From Hyperoodon ampullatus (Eukaryota > Chordata > Mammalia > Artiodactyla > Ziphiidae), in NCBI GenBank assembly GCA_949752795.1, contig CATKHW010000366.1:186001-250000 (forward strand): 64,000 bases of DNA, written 5' to 3'. Positions 50,654 through 62,982 of the stretch are shown here, piece after piece (the first letter of the stretch is position 1; each line of letters opens with the position of its first letter). The notes under the pieces are model-generated. The model was not told the origin of the DNA. It saw only the letters and a program-made list of their open reading frames with translations, and made no database searches. A program made the position numbers and the translations under genes.

Positions 50654-52387
50654 GGTGGGTGGCTAAGACTTTGGTTAATTCTTCTTCCTGCCGGGAAGTT
50701 AGAGTAATATGTGCCTGTCCAAATGCCTAGCAGCTACTCTCTCATTGGTTCTCCCTCTTCCCTTTCATCCTCTGCCAAATAGGCAACCTGTGCGAAACAG
50801 GTTAAAGGGGCTGTCTCTCCAAGTTGGGAGATTGATAGTAAAGCAGATGGAAAGTCAAACCGGAGCACCAGGAGAGGGACTATTCATTGAGTTTTAGAAA
50901 CCTTTCCTATTCACTGTGTGTCCGTTCTCTAGGTTTCCCGTACATGTTATAACTGTAGTAATATTCCCTTCAACCTGGAGAGTTGGGACCCATGGAATGG
51001 GTGCCATGCATTATTGCTTTAAACGGTCTGCATTTGCTCACCCAAGTTCACCAATCCTCTCAGTCCCAAGTGTCCAGCCTTATGCCACATCCAGCTGTCA
51101 TTGTAGATAAGGTCATACCAAATTTCATCAGAGACCTTGAAGGAATTGTAAAGAATTTCCCCGTTGTTTTGTTTTGTTTTTAAATTCCTTTTTATAGTGG
51201 GTTTGAGCTGATTCTCGCTGCCATGTTTATGCCAGTCTAGACACACTTGATTCCCTTACGTAGACATATCAATACATAGCTTTTAAGATTTTTACTCGTC
51301 AGATATATTCCTCTGTGGGAAATATGGGGTTTTGAGTCCTTTTCAATGAGGAAGGTGTAGGTCTTGTCTATTCCATAGTTGGTTTTTGGAACGGTACCTG
51401 TGCTTATATCAAACTCTGGTTTTATGCATCACCCCACCTCTCCTTCCCCCTTAAGCAGGCATATGAGTGTTTTCTAAATGTGAGACACTGTTCTCTTTCC
51501 TAACTCAGTTCAAGTGTAGGCATGTTTACAGGATCCTCATAAGTGATATCTTATGATAAGTTTCTATTTCTCTGTGACTTATTTCACTTAGAATCATCGT
51601 ACCTGAATCCACCCATTTAGCTGATACTGGTCTTATGACATTGATTTCATGGCTGAGGGATATTCCATCGTACGTAAGTACCTCAATTTTTTGAACCATT
51701 TTTATATTTCCTGGGATATTTAAGGTGTACCCAAGTTGAGGTCCTTGTAAGCAGTGCAGCCCTAAATTTTGGGGTGGCTCTGTCTTATTGAGTTTAAGTT
51801 TTCCCAAGGTATATTCCGTAGACTGGAAGTGCCCTTGGCTCTGTAGCTCTGTTCTTTACTTGTTTTAGGGAACACAATGCACTCCTCCAGAGAGTCAGTT
51901 GGCAATTTACATCCCGCCCATCAGCATAACAAGGCTCCCTGTTCTCCAGGGCCTGTATTGCCTTTTTGGTTTTCACACATTTTGTGGATGTCCCTTTTGA
52001 CCGGTGGGAAGTGATACTTCTTTGTAGTGCCGATTTGCATTGCCCGCTTCCTTGCTTGGCCAAAAAGGGCGTATGCGTTTTCTCCTGAATATATTCAGGA
52101 GAATAGCATACGCCCTTTTTGGCCAAGTGCATCATTGTCGAAGTTGTGCCCCTCTTCCTGTGCTTTAAAGGCGATTCCAACGTACCTCTTGAAATCTGTT
52201 TCCTGCTATTCTGCCTCGCTTTCAAGTCCACCTCGTTGCCTTCCCTCAACAGATTTTTGGACGATAGTTGTCCTTTATTACTCGGCCAGTTTGTGAATTG
52301 CTGTGCCCCTGAGCTCCATTTTTCAACTCGTTTTTGGTGACCGGCCCGCAAGTCCAAAATTCTGGTTCATGACCTATACTGGTTCCC
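50654..52387 (+). repeat. Satellite monomer M30 (edge, no HOR type)
   Basis: Length 1,734 bp. The first ~240 bp match M13's start, so it follows type 12 as expected. Then many private changes appear ('aagttcaccaatc', 'gtcataccaaatttc', 'ttactcgtcag', 'gagtttaagttttcc'). The palindrome at 52055-52127 is 73 bp, with one base lost and the right arm reading 'gagaatagcatacg'. Confidence 0.93.
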
Positions 52388-54125
52388 GGTGGGTGGCTGA
52401 GACTTTGGTTAATTCTTGTTCCTGCCGGGAAATTACAGTGATATGTGCCCGTCCAAATGCCTAACAGCTACTCTCTCATTGGTTCTCCCTCTTCCCTTTC
52501 ATCCTCTGCCAAATTGGCAACCTGTGCGAACCAGGAGGTTAAAGGGGCTGTCTCTCCAAGTTGGGAGATTGATAGTAAAGCAGATGGAAATTCAAAGCGG
52601 AGCACCAGGAGAGGGACTATTTGTTGAGTTTTAGAAACCTTTCGTATTCACAGTGTGTCCGTTCTCTAGGTTTCCCGTACAAGTTATAACTGTAGTAATA
52701 TTCCCTTCAACCTGGAGAGTTGGGACCCATGGAATGGGTGCCATGCATTATTGCTTTAAAGGGTCTGCATCTGCTCACCCTATCTCATAAATCCTCTCAG
52801 TCCCAAGTGTCCCTCCTTATGCCACATCCAGCTGTCATTGTAGATAGGGTCATTCCAGGTTTCATCAGAGACCCTGAAGGAATTGTAAAGAATTTCCCAG
52901 TTTTTTTGTTTTGTTTTTGAAATTCCTTTTTATAGTGGGTTTGAGCTGATTCTCGCTGCCATGTTTATGCCAGTCTAGACACACTTGATTCCCTTATGGA
53001 GATATATCAATACATAGGTTTTAAGATTCTTACTAGTCAGATATATTCCTCTGTGGGAAATATGTGGTTTTGAGTCCCTTTCACTGAGGAAGGTGTAGGT
53101 TTTGTCTATTCCATTGTTGGTTTTTGGAACGGTACCTGTGCTTATAGCGAACTCTGGTTTTATGCATCTCCCCACCTCTCCTTAACCCTTAAGCAGGCAT
53201 AAGAGTGTTTTCTAAATGTGAGACTCTGTTCTTTTTCCTAAATCAGTTCAAGTGTAGCCATGTTTACAGGATCTTCATGAGTGATATCTTATGATAAGTT
53301 TCTTTTTCTGTGTGATTATTTCACTTAGAATCATCGTACCTGAATCCACTCATTTTGCTGCTACTGGTCTTATGACATTTATTTAATGGCTGAGGGATAT
53401 TCCATCGTACATAAGGACCACAATTTTTTGAACCATTTTTATATTTCCTGGGATATTTAATGTGTACCCAAGTTGAGGTCCTTGTAAGCAGTGCAGCCCT
53501 AAATTTTGGGCTGGCTCTGTCTTATTGAGTTTCAGTTTTCCCAATGTATATTCCCTAGACTGGAAGTGCCCTTGGCTCTGTAGATCTGTTGTTTACTTAT
53601 TTTAGGGAACACAATGCACTCCTCCAGAGAGGCAGTTGGCAATTTACATCCCGCCCATCAGCATAACAAGGCTCCCTGTTCTCCAGGACTTGTCTTGCCT
53701 TTCTGGTTTTTACACATTTTGTGGAAGTCCCTTTTCACCGGTGGGAAGTGCTACTTCTCTGTAGTGCAGATTTGCATTGCCCACTTGCTTGCTTGGCCAA
53801 AATGGGCGTATGCGTTTTCTCCTGAATATATTCAGGAGAAAACGCATACGCCCTTTTTGGCCAAGTGCATCATTGTCGAAGTTGTGCCCCTCTTCCTGTG
53901 CTTTAAAGGTGATTCCAACGTACCTCTTGAAATCTGTTTCTTGCTATTCTGCCTCGCTTTCAAGTCAGCCTCGCGGCCTTCCCTCAACAGATTTTTGGAC
54001 GATAGTTGTTCTTTATTACTCGGCCAGTTTATGAATTGCTGTGCCCCTGAGCTCCATTTTTCAACTCGTTTTTTGTGAGCTGACCGCAAGTCCAAAATTT
54101 TGGTTCAGGATCTATACTGATTCCC
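52388..54125 (+). repeat. Satellite monomer M31 (edge, more diverged)
   Basis: Length 1,738 bp. No counterpart elsewhere in the window. Private changes include 'gcttatagcgaactc', 'tccttaacccttaag' and 'tttaatggctgagg'. The palindrome at 53792-53865 is 74 bp with one visible mismatch ('aaaatggg'). Confidence 0.93.
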
Positions 54126-54494
54126 GGTGGCTGGCTGAGAATTTGGTAAATTCTTCTTCCTGCCAAGAAATTAGAGTGAAATGTGCCTGTCCAAATGCCT
54201 AACAGCTACTCTCTCATTGGTTCTCCCTCTTCCCTTTCATCCTCTGCCAAATTGGAAACCTGTGCGAACCAGGAGGTTAAAGGGGCTGTCTCTTCAAGTT
54301 GGGAGATTGATAGTAAAGCAGATGGAAAATCAAACTGGAGCACAAGGAGAGGGACTATTCTTTGAGTTTTAGAAACCTTTTGTATACACAGTGTGTCCGT
54401 TCTATATGTTTCCCGTACATGTTATAGCTGTAGTAATAGTTCCTTCAACCTGGAGAGTTGGGGCCCATGGAATGGGTGCCACATATTATTGTTT

Positions 54495-54503
54495 TAAAGT
54501 GTC
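54495..54503. repeat. Target-site duplication of SINE-2, left copy
   Basis: 'taaagtgtc' is repeated at 54726-54734. The undisturbed unit has a single 'ttaaagggtctgc'-like sequence here. Confidence 0.85.
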
Positions 54504-54515
54504 GGGCCTCCCTGG

Positions 54516-54526
54516 TGGCGCAGTGG
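54516..54526 (+). promoter_or_regulatory. Pol III A box of SINE-2
   Basis: 'tggcgcagtgg' fits the tRNA-type A-box consensus TRGCNNAGYNGG closely. The paired B box is at 54559-54569, a typical tRNA-SINE spacing. Whether it is transcribed cannot be told from sequence. Confidence 0.75.
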
Positions 54527-54558
54527 TTGAGAGTCCGCCTGCTGATGCAGGGGATACG

Positions 54559-54569
54559 GGTTCGTGCCC
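54559..54569 (+). promoter_or_regulatory. Pol III B box of SINE-2
   Basis: 'ggttcgtgccc' is close to the B-box consensus GGTTCGANNCC, differing at the base after GGTTCG. SINE-1 carries the identical B box on the minus strand at 43571-43581. Confidence 0.75.
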
Positions 54570-54725
54570 CGGTCTGGGAGGATCCCATATGCCGCGGAGC
54601 GGCTGGGCCCGTGAGCCATGGCCGCTGAGCCTGCGCATCCAGAGCCTGTGCTCCGCAACGGGAGAGGCCACAACAGTGAGAGGCCCGCGTACCGCAAAAA
54701 AAAAAATAAATAAAAAAAAAAAAAA

Positions 54726-54734
54726 TAAAGTGTC
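54726..54734. repeat. Target-site duplication of SINE-2, right copy
   Basis: Second 'taaagtgtc', followed by resumption of the satellite unit ('tgcatttgctcatcc'). Confidence 0.85.
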
Positions 54735-56091
54735 TGCATTTGCTCATCCAATCTCACCAATCCTCTCAATCCCAAGTGTCCAGACTTATGCCACATCCAG
54801 CTGTCGTTGTTGATAGGGTCATTCCAGGTTTCATCAGAGACCCTGAAGAAATGGTAAAGAATTTCCCTGTTTTTTGTTTTGTTTTTGAATTTCCTTTTCT
54901 AGTGGGTTTGAGCTGATTCTCGCTGCCATGTTTATGCCAGTCTAGACACACTTGATTCCCTTACAGAGACATATCAATACATAGGTTTTATGATTCTTAC
55001 TAGTAAGATATATTCCTCTGCGGGAAATATGGGGTTTTGAGTCCCATTCACAGAGGAAGTAGTAGGTCTTGTGTATTCTGTATTTGGAATATGGTACCGT
55101 ACCTGTGCTAATATCAATCTCTGGTTTTATTCATCACCCCACCTCTGCTTTCCCATTAAGCATGCATAAGAGTGTTTTCTATATATGAGACTCTGTTCAC
55201 TTTCCTAATTTATTCCATGTGTAGCCATGTTTATATACCCTTCATAAGTGATATCTTATGATAAGTTTCTTTTTCTGTGTGATTTTTTTCAGTTAGAATC
55301 ATCGTACATGAATCCCGTCATTATGCTGCTACTGGCCTTATGACATTGACTTCATGGCTGAGGGATATTCCGTCATACATATGTACCACAATTTCTTTAC
55401 CATTTTTGTCTTTCCTGGGATATATAAGGTGTCCCGAAGTCGAGGTTCTTGTAAGCTGTGCTGCCATAAATTTTGGGGTGGCTGTGTCTTATTGATTTTC
55501 CATTTTCCCAAGGTATATTCCCGTGACTGGAAGTGCCTTAGGTTGTGAAGCACTGTTGTTTACTTCTTTTTGGGAACACAATGTACTCCTCCAGAGTGGC
55601 TGTTGGCAATTTACATCCTACCCATCCGCATAACAAGGCTCCCTCTTCTCCAGATCCTGTCTTGCCTTTCTTGTTTTTACACATTTTATGGATGTCCCTT
55701 TTGACCGGTTGGAAGTGATACTTCTTTGTAGTGCAGATTTGCATTGTGTGGTTGCTTGGTTGGCCAAAATGGGCGTATGCGTTTTCTCCTGAATATATTC
55801 AGGAGAAAACGCATGCGCCCTTTATGGACAATTCCATAATTGTCGAAGTTGTGATGCTTTTCCTGTGTTTAAAGGCGATTCCAATGTACTTCTGGAAATC
55901 TGTTTCGTGCACTTCTGCCTCACTTTCAAGTCCGCCTCATGGCTTTGTCTCAACAGATTTTTGGAAGAGAGTAGTCCTTTATAACTCTGCAAGTTACTGA
56001 ATTTCTGTGCCCCTGAGCTCCATTTTTCAACTCGCGTTTTTGTGAGCTGACTGCCAATCCACAATTTTGCTTCAGGACCTATACTGGTTCC

Positions 56092-57828
56092 ATTGGGGGG
56101 GTTGGCTCAGAGTTTGTTAATTCTTCTTCGTGACGGGAATTTAGAGTGACATGTGGCCATCCAAATGCCTACAGCTACTCTCTAATTGTTTCTCCCTCTT
56201 CCCTTATATCCTCTGCACAACGTGCCAACTGTGCGAACCAGGAGGTTAAAGGTGCTGACTCTCCAATTTGGGAGATTGATACTAAAGCAGTTGGAATGTC
56301 AAACTGGTGCACAAGGAGAGAAAAAAATTAGTAGAGTTTTAGAAACCTTTCACCATCAGATGGTGTCCATTCTCTAGGTTTCCCATACATGTTATAACTG
56401 TAGTGATATCCCCTTCTACCTGGAGAGTTGGGAACCATGGAATGGGTGCCAGGTATTATTGCTTTAAACGGTCTGCATTTTCTCACCCAATCTCACCAAT
56501 CCTCTCAGTCCCAAGTGACCAGCCTTATGCCACATCCAGCTGTCGTTGTAGATAGGGTCATTCTAAGTTTCATCAGAACCCCTGAAGGTATTGTGTAAGA
56601 ATTTCACTGTTTCTTTGTTTTGTTTTGAAATTCCTTTTTATAGTGGGTTTGAGCTGATTCTCACTGCCGTGTTTATGTCGTTCTAGACACACTTGGTTAC
56701 CTTATGGAGACATATCAATACATATGTTTTAAGATTCTTACTAGTCAGATATACTACTCTGCGGGGAATAGGGGTGTTGAGCCCCATTCAGTGAGGAAAG
56801 AGTTGGTCTTGTCTATTCTGTATTTGGATTATGCAACCGTACCTGTGCTAATATCAAACTCTGGTTTTATGCATCACCCCACCTCTCCTTTCCTCTTGAG
56901 CAGGCATAAGAGTGTTTTCTAAATGTGAGACTTTTCTCTTTCCTAATTCAGTTCATGTGTAGCCATGTTTACAAGACCTTCATAAGTGATATCTTATGAT
57001 AAGTTTCTTTTTCTGTGTGACTTATTTCAGTTAGAATCATCGTACATGAATCCACTCATTATGCTGCTACTGGCCTTATGACATTGATTTCATGGCTGAG
57101 GGATATTCCATCATACGTATGTACCACAATTTCTTTACTACTTTTGTCTTTCCTGGGATATTTAAGGTGTCCCGAAGTCGAGGTTCCTGTAAGCAGTGCT
57201 GCCCTATATTTTGGGTTGGCTGTGTCTTATTGATTTTCAATTTTCCCAAGGTATATTCCCATGACTGGAAGTGCCTTAGGTTGTGAAGCTCTGTTGTTTA
57301 ATTCTTTTAGGGAACACAATGCACTCCTCCAGAGTGGCTGTTGGCAATCTACATCCCACCCATCAGCATAACAAGGCTCCCTGTTCTCCAGAGCCCCTCT
57401 TGCCTTTCTGGCTTTTACACATTTTACGGATATCCCTTTTGACTGGTGGGAAGTGATACTTGTTTGTAGTGCAGTTTTGCATTGTGCGGTTGCTTGGTTG
57501 GCCAAAATGGGTGTATGCGTTTTCTCCTGAATATATTCAGGAGAAAACGCATGCGCCCTTTATGGACAATTCCATAATTGTCGAAGTTGTGATGCTTTTC
57601 CTGTGTTTAAAGGCGATTCCAATGTACTTCTGGAAATCTGTTTCGTGCAAATCTCCCTCATTTTCAAGTCTGCCTCATGGCTTTTCCTCAACAGATTTTT
57701 GGAACAGAGTAGTCCTGTATAACTCTGCAACTTAGTGAATTGCTGTGCCCCTGAGCTCCATTTTTCATCTTGTGTTTTTGTGTGCTGACCGCAAACCCAC
57801 AATTTTGCTTCAGGACCTATACTAGTTA
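56092..57828 (+). repeat. Satellite monomer M33 (edge, strongly diverged)
   Basis: About 1,737 bp. Many changes are shared with M34 and the right part of M32 ('gagaaaaaaattagtagag', 'ttcaccatcag', 'ctgtttctttgttttg'). M32-M34 therefore form an older subfamily distinct from the HOR core. Perfect palindrome core at 57515-57552; outer arms mismatched. Its start lies in a G-run and is approximate. Confidence 0.9.
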
Positions 57829-58738
57829 TGGGGGTGGGGCAGGCTGAGAGTTTGGTTAATTCTTCTTCGTGACGGGAAATTGGAGTGATATGCGGCCGTC
57901 CAAATGCCTACAGCTACTCTCTCATTGGTTCTCCCTCTTCCCTTATATCCTCTGCACAATGTGCCAACTGTGCGAACCAGGAGGTTATAGGGGCTGACTC
58001 TCCAAGTTGGGAGATTGATATTAAAGCAGTTGGAATGTCAAGCTGGAGCACTTGGAGAGAAAAAAATTAGTAGAGTTTTAGAAACCTTTCACCATCAGAG
58101 GGTGTCCATTCTCTAGGTTTCCCATACATTTTATAACTGTAGTGATATTCCCTTCTACCTGGAGAGTTGGGAACCATGGAATCAGTGGCAGGCATTATTG
58201 CTTTAAAGCGTCTGCATTTTCACACCCAATCTCACCAATCCTCTCAGTCCCAAGTGAACAGCCTTATGCCACATCCAGCTGTTGTTGTAGATAGGGTCAT
58301 TCCAAGTTTCATCAGAACCCCTGAAGGTATTGTGTAAGAATTTCACTGTTTCTTTGTTTTGTTTTGAAATTCCTTTTTATAGTGGGTTTGAGCTGATTCT
58401 CACTGCCGTGTTTATGTCATTCTAGACACACTTGGTTCCCTTATGGAGACATATCAATACATAGGTTTTAAGATCCTTACTAGTCAGATATATTTCTCTG
58501 TGGGGAATAGGGGTGTTGAGTCCCATTCACTGAGGAAGGAGTCGGGCTTGTCTCTTCTGTATTTGGATTATGGAACGGTACCTCTGTTAATATCAAACTC
58601 TGGTTTTGTGTGTCTCCCCACCTCTCCTTCCCCCTTAAGCAAGCATAAGAGTGTGTTCTAAATCTGAGACTCGGTTCTCTTTCCTAATTCAGTTCATATC
58701 TAGCCAGGTTTACATTCCCTTCATAAGTGATATCTTAT
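57829..58738 (+). repeat. Satellite monomer M34 (truncated at array edge)
   Basis: The left ~910 bp of a unit, related to M33. It stops within the L1-derived segment just after 'tcataagtgatatcttat', where the next bases belong to the minisatellite. The palindrome and the right half of the unit are absent. Confidence 0.92.
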
Positions 58739-59755
58739 ATCAGAATGCACCATGGCCCTTGTCATAATAATGCTCCATGACCCCTGTCATCACAATGCTC
58801 CATTCCCTGGTTATCACAATGCTCCATGTCCCTTGTCATAACAATTCTCCACGCACTTGTCATCACAATGTTACATGACACTTCTCATCACAAAATTACA
58901 TGCTCGTTTCATCACAATTCTCCATGCACTTGTCATTGCAATGTTCCATGACCCCTGTCATAGCAAGCTCCAAGTGTTTGTCATCACAATGCTTCATGAC
59001 TTTATCATCAAAATTCTCAATGGCACTTTTCATCACAATGTTCCGTATCCTTGTCATCACAATGCTCCATGCCCTTGTCATCACAATGCTCCATGTCCCC
59101 TGTCATCACAATGCTCCCTGACACCTGTCATCACAATGCTTCATGCACCTTGTCATTATAGTGCTCCATGATGCTCGTCATCACAATTACCCAAGGTCTT
59201 CTCATCACAATGCTCCACGGTTTTGCCATCACAATGCTCCATGCCCTGGTCATCTCAAAGCTCAATGTCCCTTGTCCTCACAATTCTCCATGTCTTTGTC
59301 ATCACAATGCTCCATGGCACTTCTCATCACAATGTTATATGCTCTTGTCATAACAATACTCCATGCACTTGTCATCACAATGCTCCATGACCCCTGTCAT
59401 AGGAAGCTCCATGCGCTTGTCATCAAAATGTTTCACGACATGGACATTAAAATTATCAATGGCCCTTGTCATCTCAATGCTCCATGCGCTTATCATCACA
59501 ATGCTCCTTTACCTTTGTCACAACAATCCTCCATGACACTTGGCATCACAATGCTCCGTGCTATTGTCATCACAATGGAACATGACATATGTCATCACAA
59601 TGCTCCCTGACAACTGTCTTCACAATACTCCATGACCTTGTCATCACAATGCTCCATGCCCTTGTCATCACAATGTTCCATGCCCATTGTCATCAAAATA
59701 ATCCATGAAACTTGTCAGACCAAAGCTCCATGCCACCTTTCATCACAATGCTCCA

Positions 59756-60332
59756 TGAACTCTGTCATCACAATGCACCATGCCCATCATCATAATGCTT
59801 CATGCTCTTGTTATCACAATGAAATCAAAATGCTCCATGACCTCTGTCATCACAATGCTCCAAACCCTTGTGATCACAATGTTCCATAACACTTGTCATC
59901 ACAATACCCCATGACGCTACTCATCACAATTATTCATGGACTTCTCATCACAATGCCCCATGACATTTGTCATCACAATGCGCAATACACATGTCATCAC
60001 AATGCTCCCTGACTCTTGCCATCAGTATGCTCCCTGAACCCTTTCATGACAAGGCTCCATGCCTTTTTCATCACAATGATCCATGCCATTTTCATCACAA
60101 TGCTCCAAGGCCCCTGTAATCACAATGCTCCATGCCCTTGTCATCACAAAGCTCCATGATGCATGTCATCAGAATGCTCCATGGCCTTCTCATCACAATG
60201 CTCCATGCCCTTGTCATCACAATGCTCCAAGACCCCTGTAATCACAATGGTCCATGCTCCTTTTCATCAGAATGCTCCATGAGACTTGTCATCACAAGGC
60301 TCCATGGTCTTCTCATCACAATGCTCCAGGAC
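59756..60332 (+). repeat. Minisatellite block duplicated at +3,227 bp (copy 1)
   Basis: An ordered string of variant units recurs at 62983-63560. It includes 'gaaatcaaaatgctcc' (59821 and 63048), 'caaacccttgtgatcac', 'catgacaaggctccatgcc' and 'catcacaaagctc'. The order of rare variants matches, which random similarity of repeat units would not give. Confidence 0.8.
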
Positions 60333-61289
60333 ATTTTCATCAAAATGCCCCATTCCCTTATCATCACAATGCTCCATGACCCCTGTCATCACAATACTCC
60401 ATGAACATTTTCAGCCCAATGCTCCATGACCTTCTCATCACAATGCTCCATGACCAATATCATCACATTGCTCCATGACCACAGTCATCACAACGCTCAA
60501 TATCACCTGACAACACAATGATCCGGGACTCTTGTCATCACAATGCTCCATTCCCTAGTCATCACAATGCTCCATGACCCCTGGCATCACAATACTCCAT
60601 GAACATTTTCAGCCCAATGCTCCATGACACTTGTCATCACAATGATGCATGCCCTTGTCATCCCAATGCTCCATGACCCCTGTAATCACAATGCTCCGTG
60701 ACGCTTGTCATCACAGTGCTCCATGACACCTGTCATCACAATGCTCCATGCCTTTGTCAGCAAAATGCTACATGACCTTGTCATTACAATGTTCTATGCA
60801 CTTGTCATCACAGTACTCCATTACCATTGCCATCACAATCCTCCATGAACCTTGGGATCACATTGCTCCATGCCCTTGTCATCACAATGCTCCATGCTCC
60901 TTGAAATCAAAATGATCAATGACCTCTGTCATCACAATGCTCCAAACCCTTGTGATCACAATGTTCCATAACACTTGTCATCACAATGCTCCATGATGCC
61001 TGTCATCACAATACTCCATGCCCTTTTCATCACAATGCTCCATGACCTTTGTCATCACAATTCTCAATACACTTGTCATCACAATGCTCCCTGACACTTG
61101 TCGTCAGAATGCTCCTTGAACCCTGTCACAAAAAGGCTCCATGCCTTTTTCATCAAAATGCCCCATGCCGTTTTCATCCCAATGCTCCATGCCATTGTCA
61201 TCAAAATACTCCACAAGCTTGTCATCAGAATGCTCCATGTCCCTTGTCATCACAATTTTCCATGAACTTGTCAGCACAATGCTCCCTGA

Positions 61290-61685
61290 CCCTTGTCATC
61301 ACAATGCTCCAAGCCATTGTCATCACAATGCTCCATTACCTTTGTCATCAGAATCCTCCATGACACTTGGCATCACAATGCTCCATGGCATTGTCATCAC
61401 AATGGGCCATTACATATGTCATCACAATGCTCCCTGACACCTGGCTTCACAATAATGAATGACCTGGTCATCACAATGCTCCATGCCCTTGTCATCACAA
61501 TGCGCCATTCCAACTGTCATCGCAATAAGCCATGAAACTTATTAGACCAATGCTCCATGCCCTTGTCATCACAATGCCCCATGCCCTTGTTATCACAATG
61601 CTCCATGACCCCTGTCATCACAATGCTCTGTGACTCCAGTCATCACAAGGCTTCATGACCTTTGTCATCACAATGGTCCATGCCC
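61290..61685 (+). repeat. Minisatellite block duplicated at +2,315 bp (copy 1)
   Basis: Landmarks 'acatatgtcatcacaatgct' (61412) and 'ctctgtgactccagtcatc' (61626) recur at 63727 and 63941, the same 2,315-bp offset. The first part also recurs at 59440-59640. Confidence 0.8.
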
Positions 61686-62982
61686 TTGTCATCAACAGTC
61701 TCTGTGACCTTTTTAACCACAATGCTTCATGAACTTTTCATCACAATGCTCTTTGACCCTTGTCATCACAATGCTCTATGCCTTTCTCAGCACAATGCTC
61801 CATGACCCTTGTCATCACAATGCTCCATGCGCTCGTCAGCACAATGCTCCATGACCCATGACATCACAATGCACCATGCGCTGGTCGTCACAGTGCTCCA
61901 CAATCTTGTCATCACAATGCTCCATAAACCTTGTCATCACAATGCTCCATGCACTACAAATCAAAATGCTCTCTCACCACTGATATCACAATGTTACATC
62001 ACTATTCATCACAATACTCCCTCAACCCTGTCATCACAATGTTCCATGACTCCTGTCATCACAATGCTACATGCACTTATCTTCACAATGTTTGATGATC
62101 CCAGACATCACAATGTTCCATAACCCCTGTCATCAAAATGCTCCATGACCCTTTTCATCAAAATGCTCCATGACCCCTAACATCACAATGTTACATAACG
62201 CCTCTCATCAAAATGTTCCATGACACTTTTCATCAAATTGGTCCATGACAATGTCATCACAATGTTCCCTGCCCTTCTCATCACAATGCACCACGCCCTT
62301 GTCATCAAAATGCTCCATGACCTTTGTCATCACAAAGCTCCATGACCCTTGGCATCACAATGCTCCATGCCATTGTCATCACAATACTCCATGAAACCTC
62401 TCATCACATTGTTCCATGCAATTGTCATCAAAAAGCTCCATGGTGCTTGTCATCACACTGCTCGATGCCCTTCTCATCACAATGCTCCATGCCCTTGTCA
62501 TTACAATCCTCCATGACCCATGTATCACTGTGTTCCGTGCCCTTGTCATCATAATGCTCCATGCCCACTCTCATCACAATAATCCATGAAACATTTCAGA
62601 CAAATGTTCCATGCCCTTGTCATCACAATGCTCCATTACCCCTGTCATAACAATGCTCCATGACCCCTTCCATCACAATGTTCCACGGCCTTGTCATCAC
62701 AAGGCTCCATGACCCTTGTCATCACAATGCTCCTAAGACCCCTGTAATCACAGTGCTCCATGCCCTTGTCATCACAAAGCTCCATGATGCATGTCATCGG
62801 AATGCTCCATGCCCTTGCCATCACAATGCTCCATTACCCCTGTGATAACAATGCTCCATGACCCCTGCCATCACGATGTTCCATGGCCTTGTCATCACAA
62901 GGCTACATGACCCTTCTCATCACAATGCTCCAAGACACCTGTAATCACAATGCTCCATGTCCCTTTTTATCTCAATGATCCA

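Larger units (their letters stand above)
54504..54725 (+). mobile_element. tRNA-derived CHR-type SINE (SINE-2)
   Basis: Plus-strand element starting 'gggcctccctggtggcg', with A box 'tggcgcagtgg' (54516-54526), B box 'ggttcgtgccc' (54559-54569), a GC-rich body and an A-rich tail interrupted by T ('aaataaataaaa'). Flanking direct repeats 'taaagtgtc' lie at 54495-54503 and 54726-54734. It sits at a different unit position from SINE-1 (about 370 versus 1,675), so the two are independent insertions. Short open frames across it on both strands are not genes. Confidence 0.94.
54126..56091 (+). repeat. Satellite monomer M32 (edge, strongly diverged, SINE-interrupted)
   Basis: Length about 1,966 bp including a SINE and its 9-bp target duplication. 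Divergence rises along the unit; from about 55000 substitutions and indels are frequent. The inner 38 bp of the palindrome (55777-55814) are perfect, and the outer arms have decayed to partial pairing. Confidence 0.92.
1..58738 (+). repeat. Satellite array of ~1,739-bp monomers (33 full, 1 truncated)
   Basis: The same unit recurs head to tail with start spacing of 1,734-1,741 bp apart from two SINE-bearing copies. I phase monomers at the 'ggtgggtggctgag' motif, which is also the first base of the window; the true array continues to the left. All copies have the same orientation. Unit length and the cetacean-type SINEs suggest the common cetacean satellite family, but this is recall, not a database match. 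I saw no canonical CENP-B box. Many unit-length open frames exist on both strands, but they recur only because the unit recurs and carry no family signature. Confidence 0.97.

Noticed and set aside
54504..54725. Functional tRNA gene
   Set aside because: A and B boxes are present, but the body is SINE-like with an A-rich tail and target duplications, and does not fold as a tRNA cloverleaf by eye.
1..58738. CENP-B box search in the satellite unit
   Set aside because: TTCG- and CGAA-containing sites were inspected by eye ('ttcgttgagtttt', 'ttcgtattcacag', 'gtgcgaaccagg'); none fits TTCGNNNNANNCGGG or its complement. A computed scan would be decisive.
59143..59610. 155-codon repetitive frame in the minisatellite, looking like a repeat protein
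   Set aside because: A 24-bp unit is a multiple of three, so stop-free runs arise automatically; 25-bp units shift the frame and end them. No start context or conserved composition across frames.
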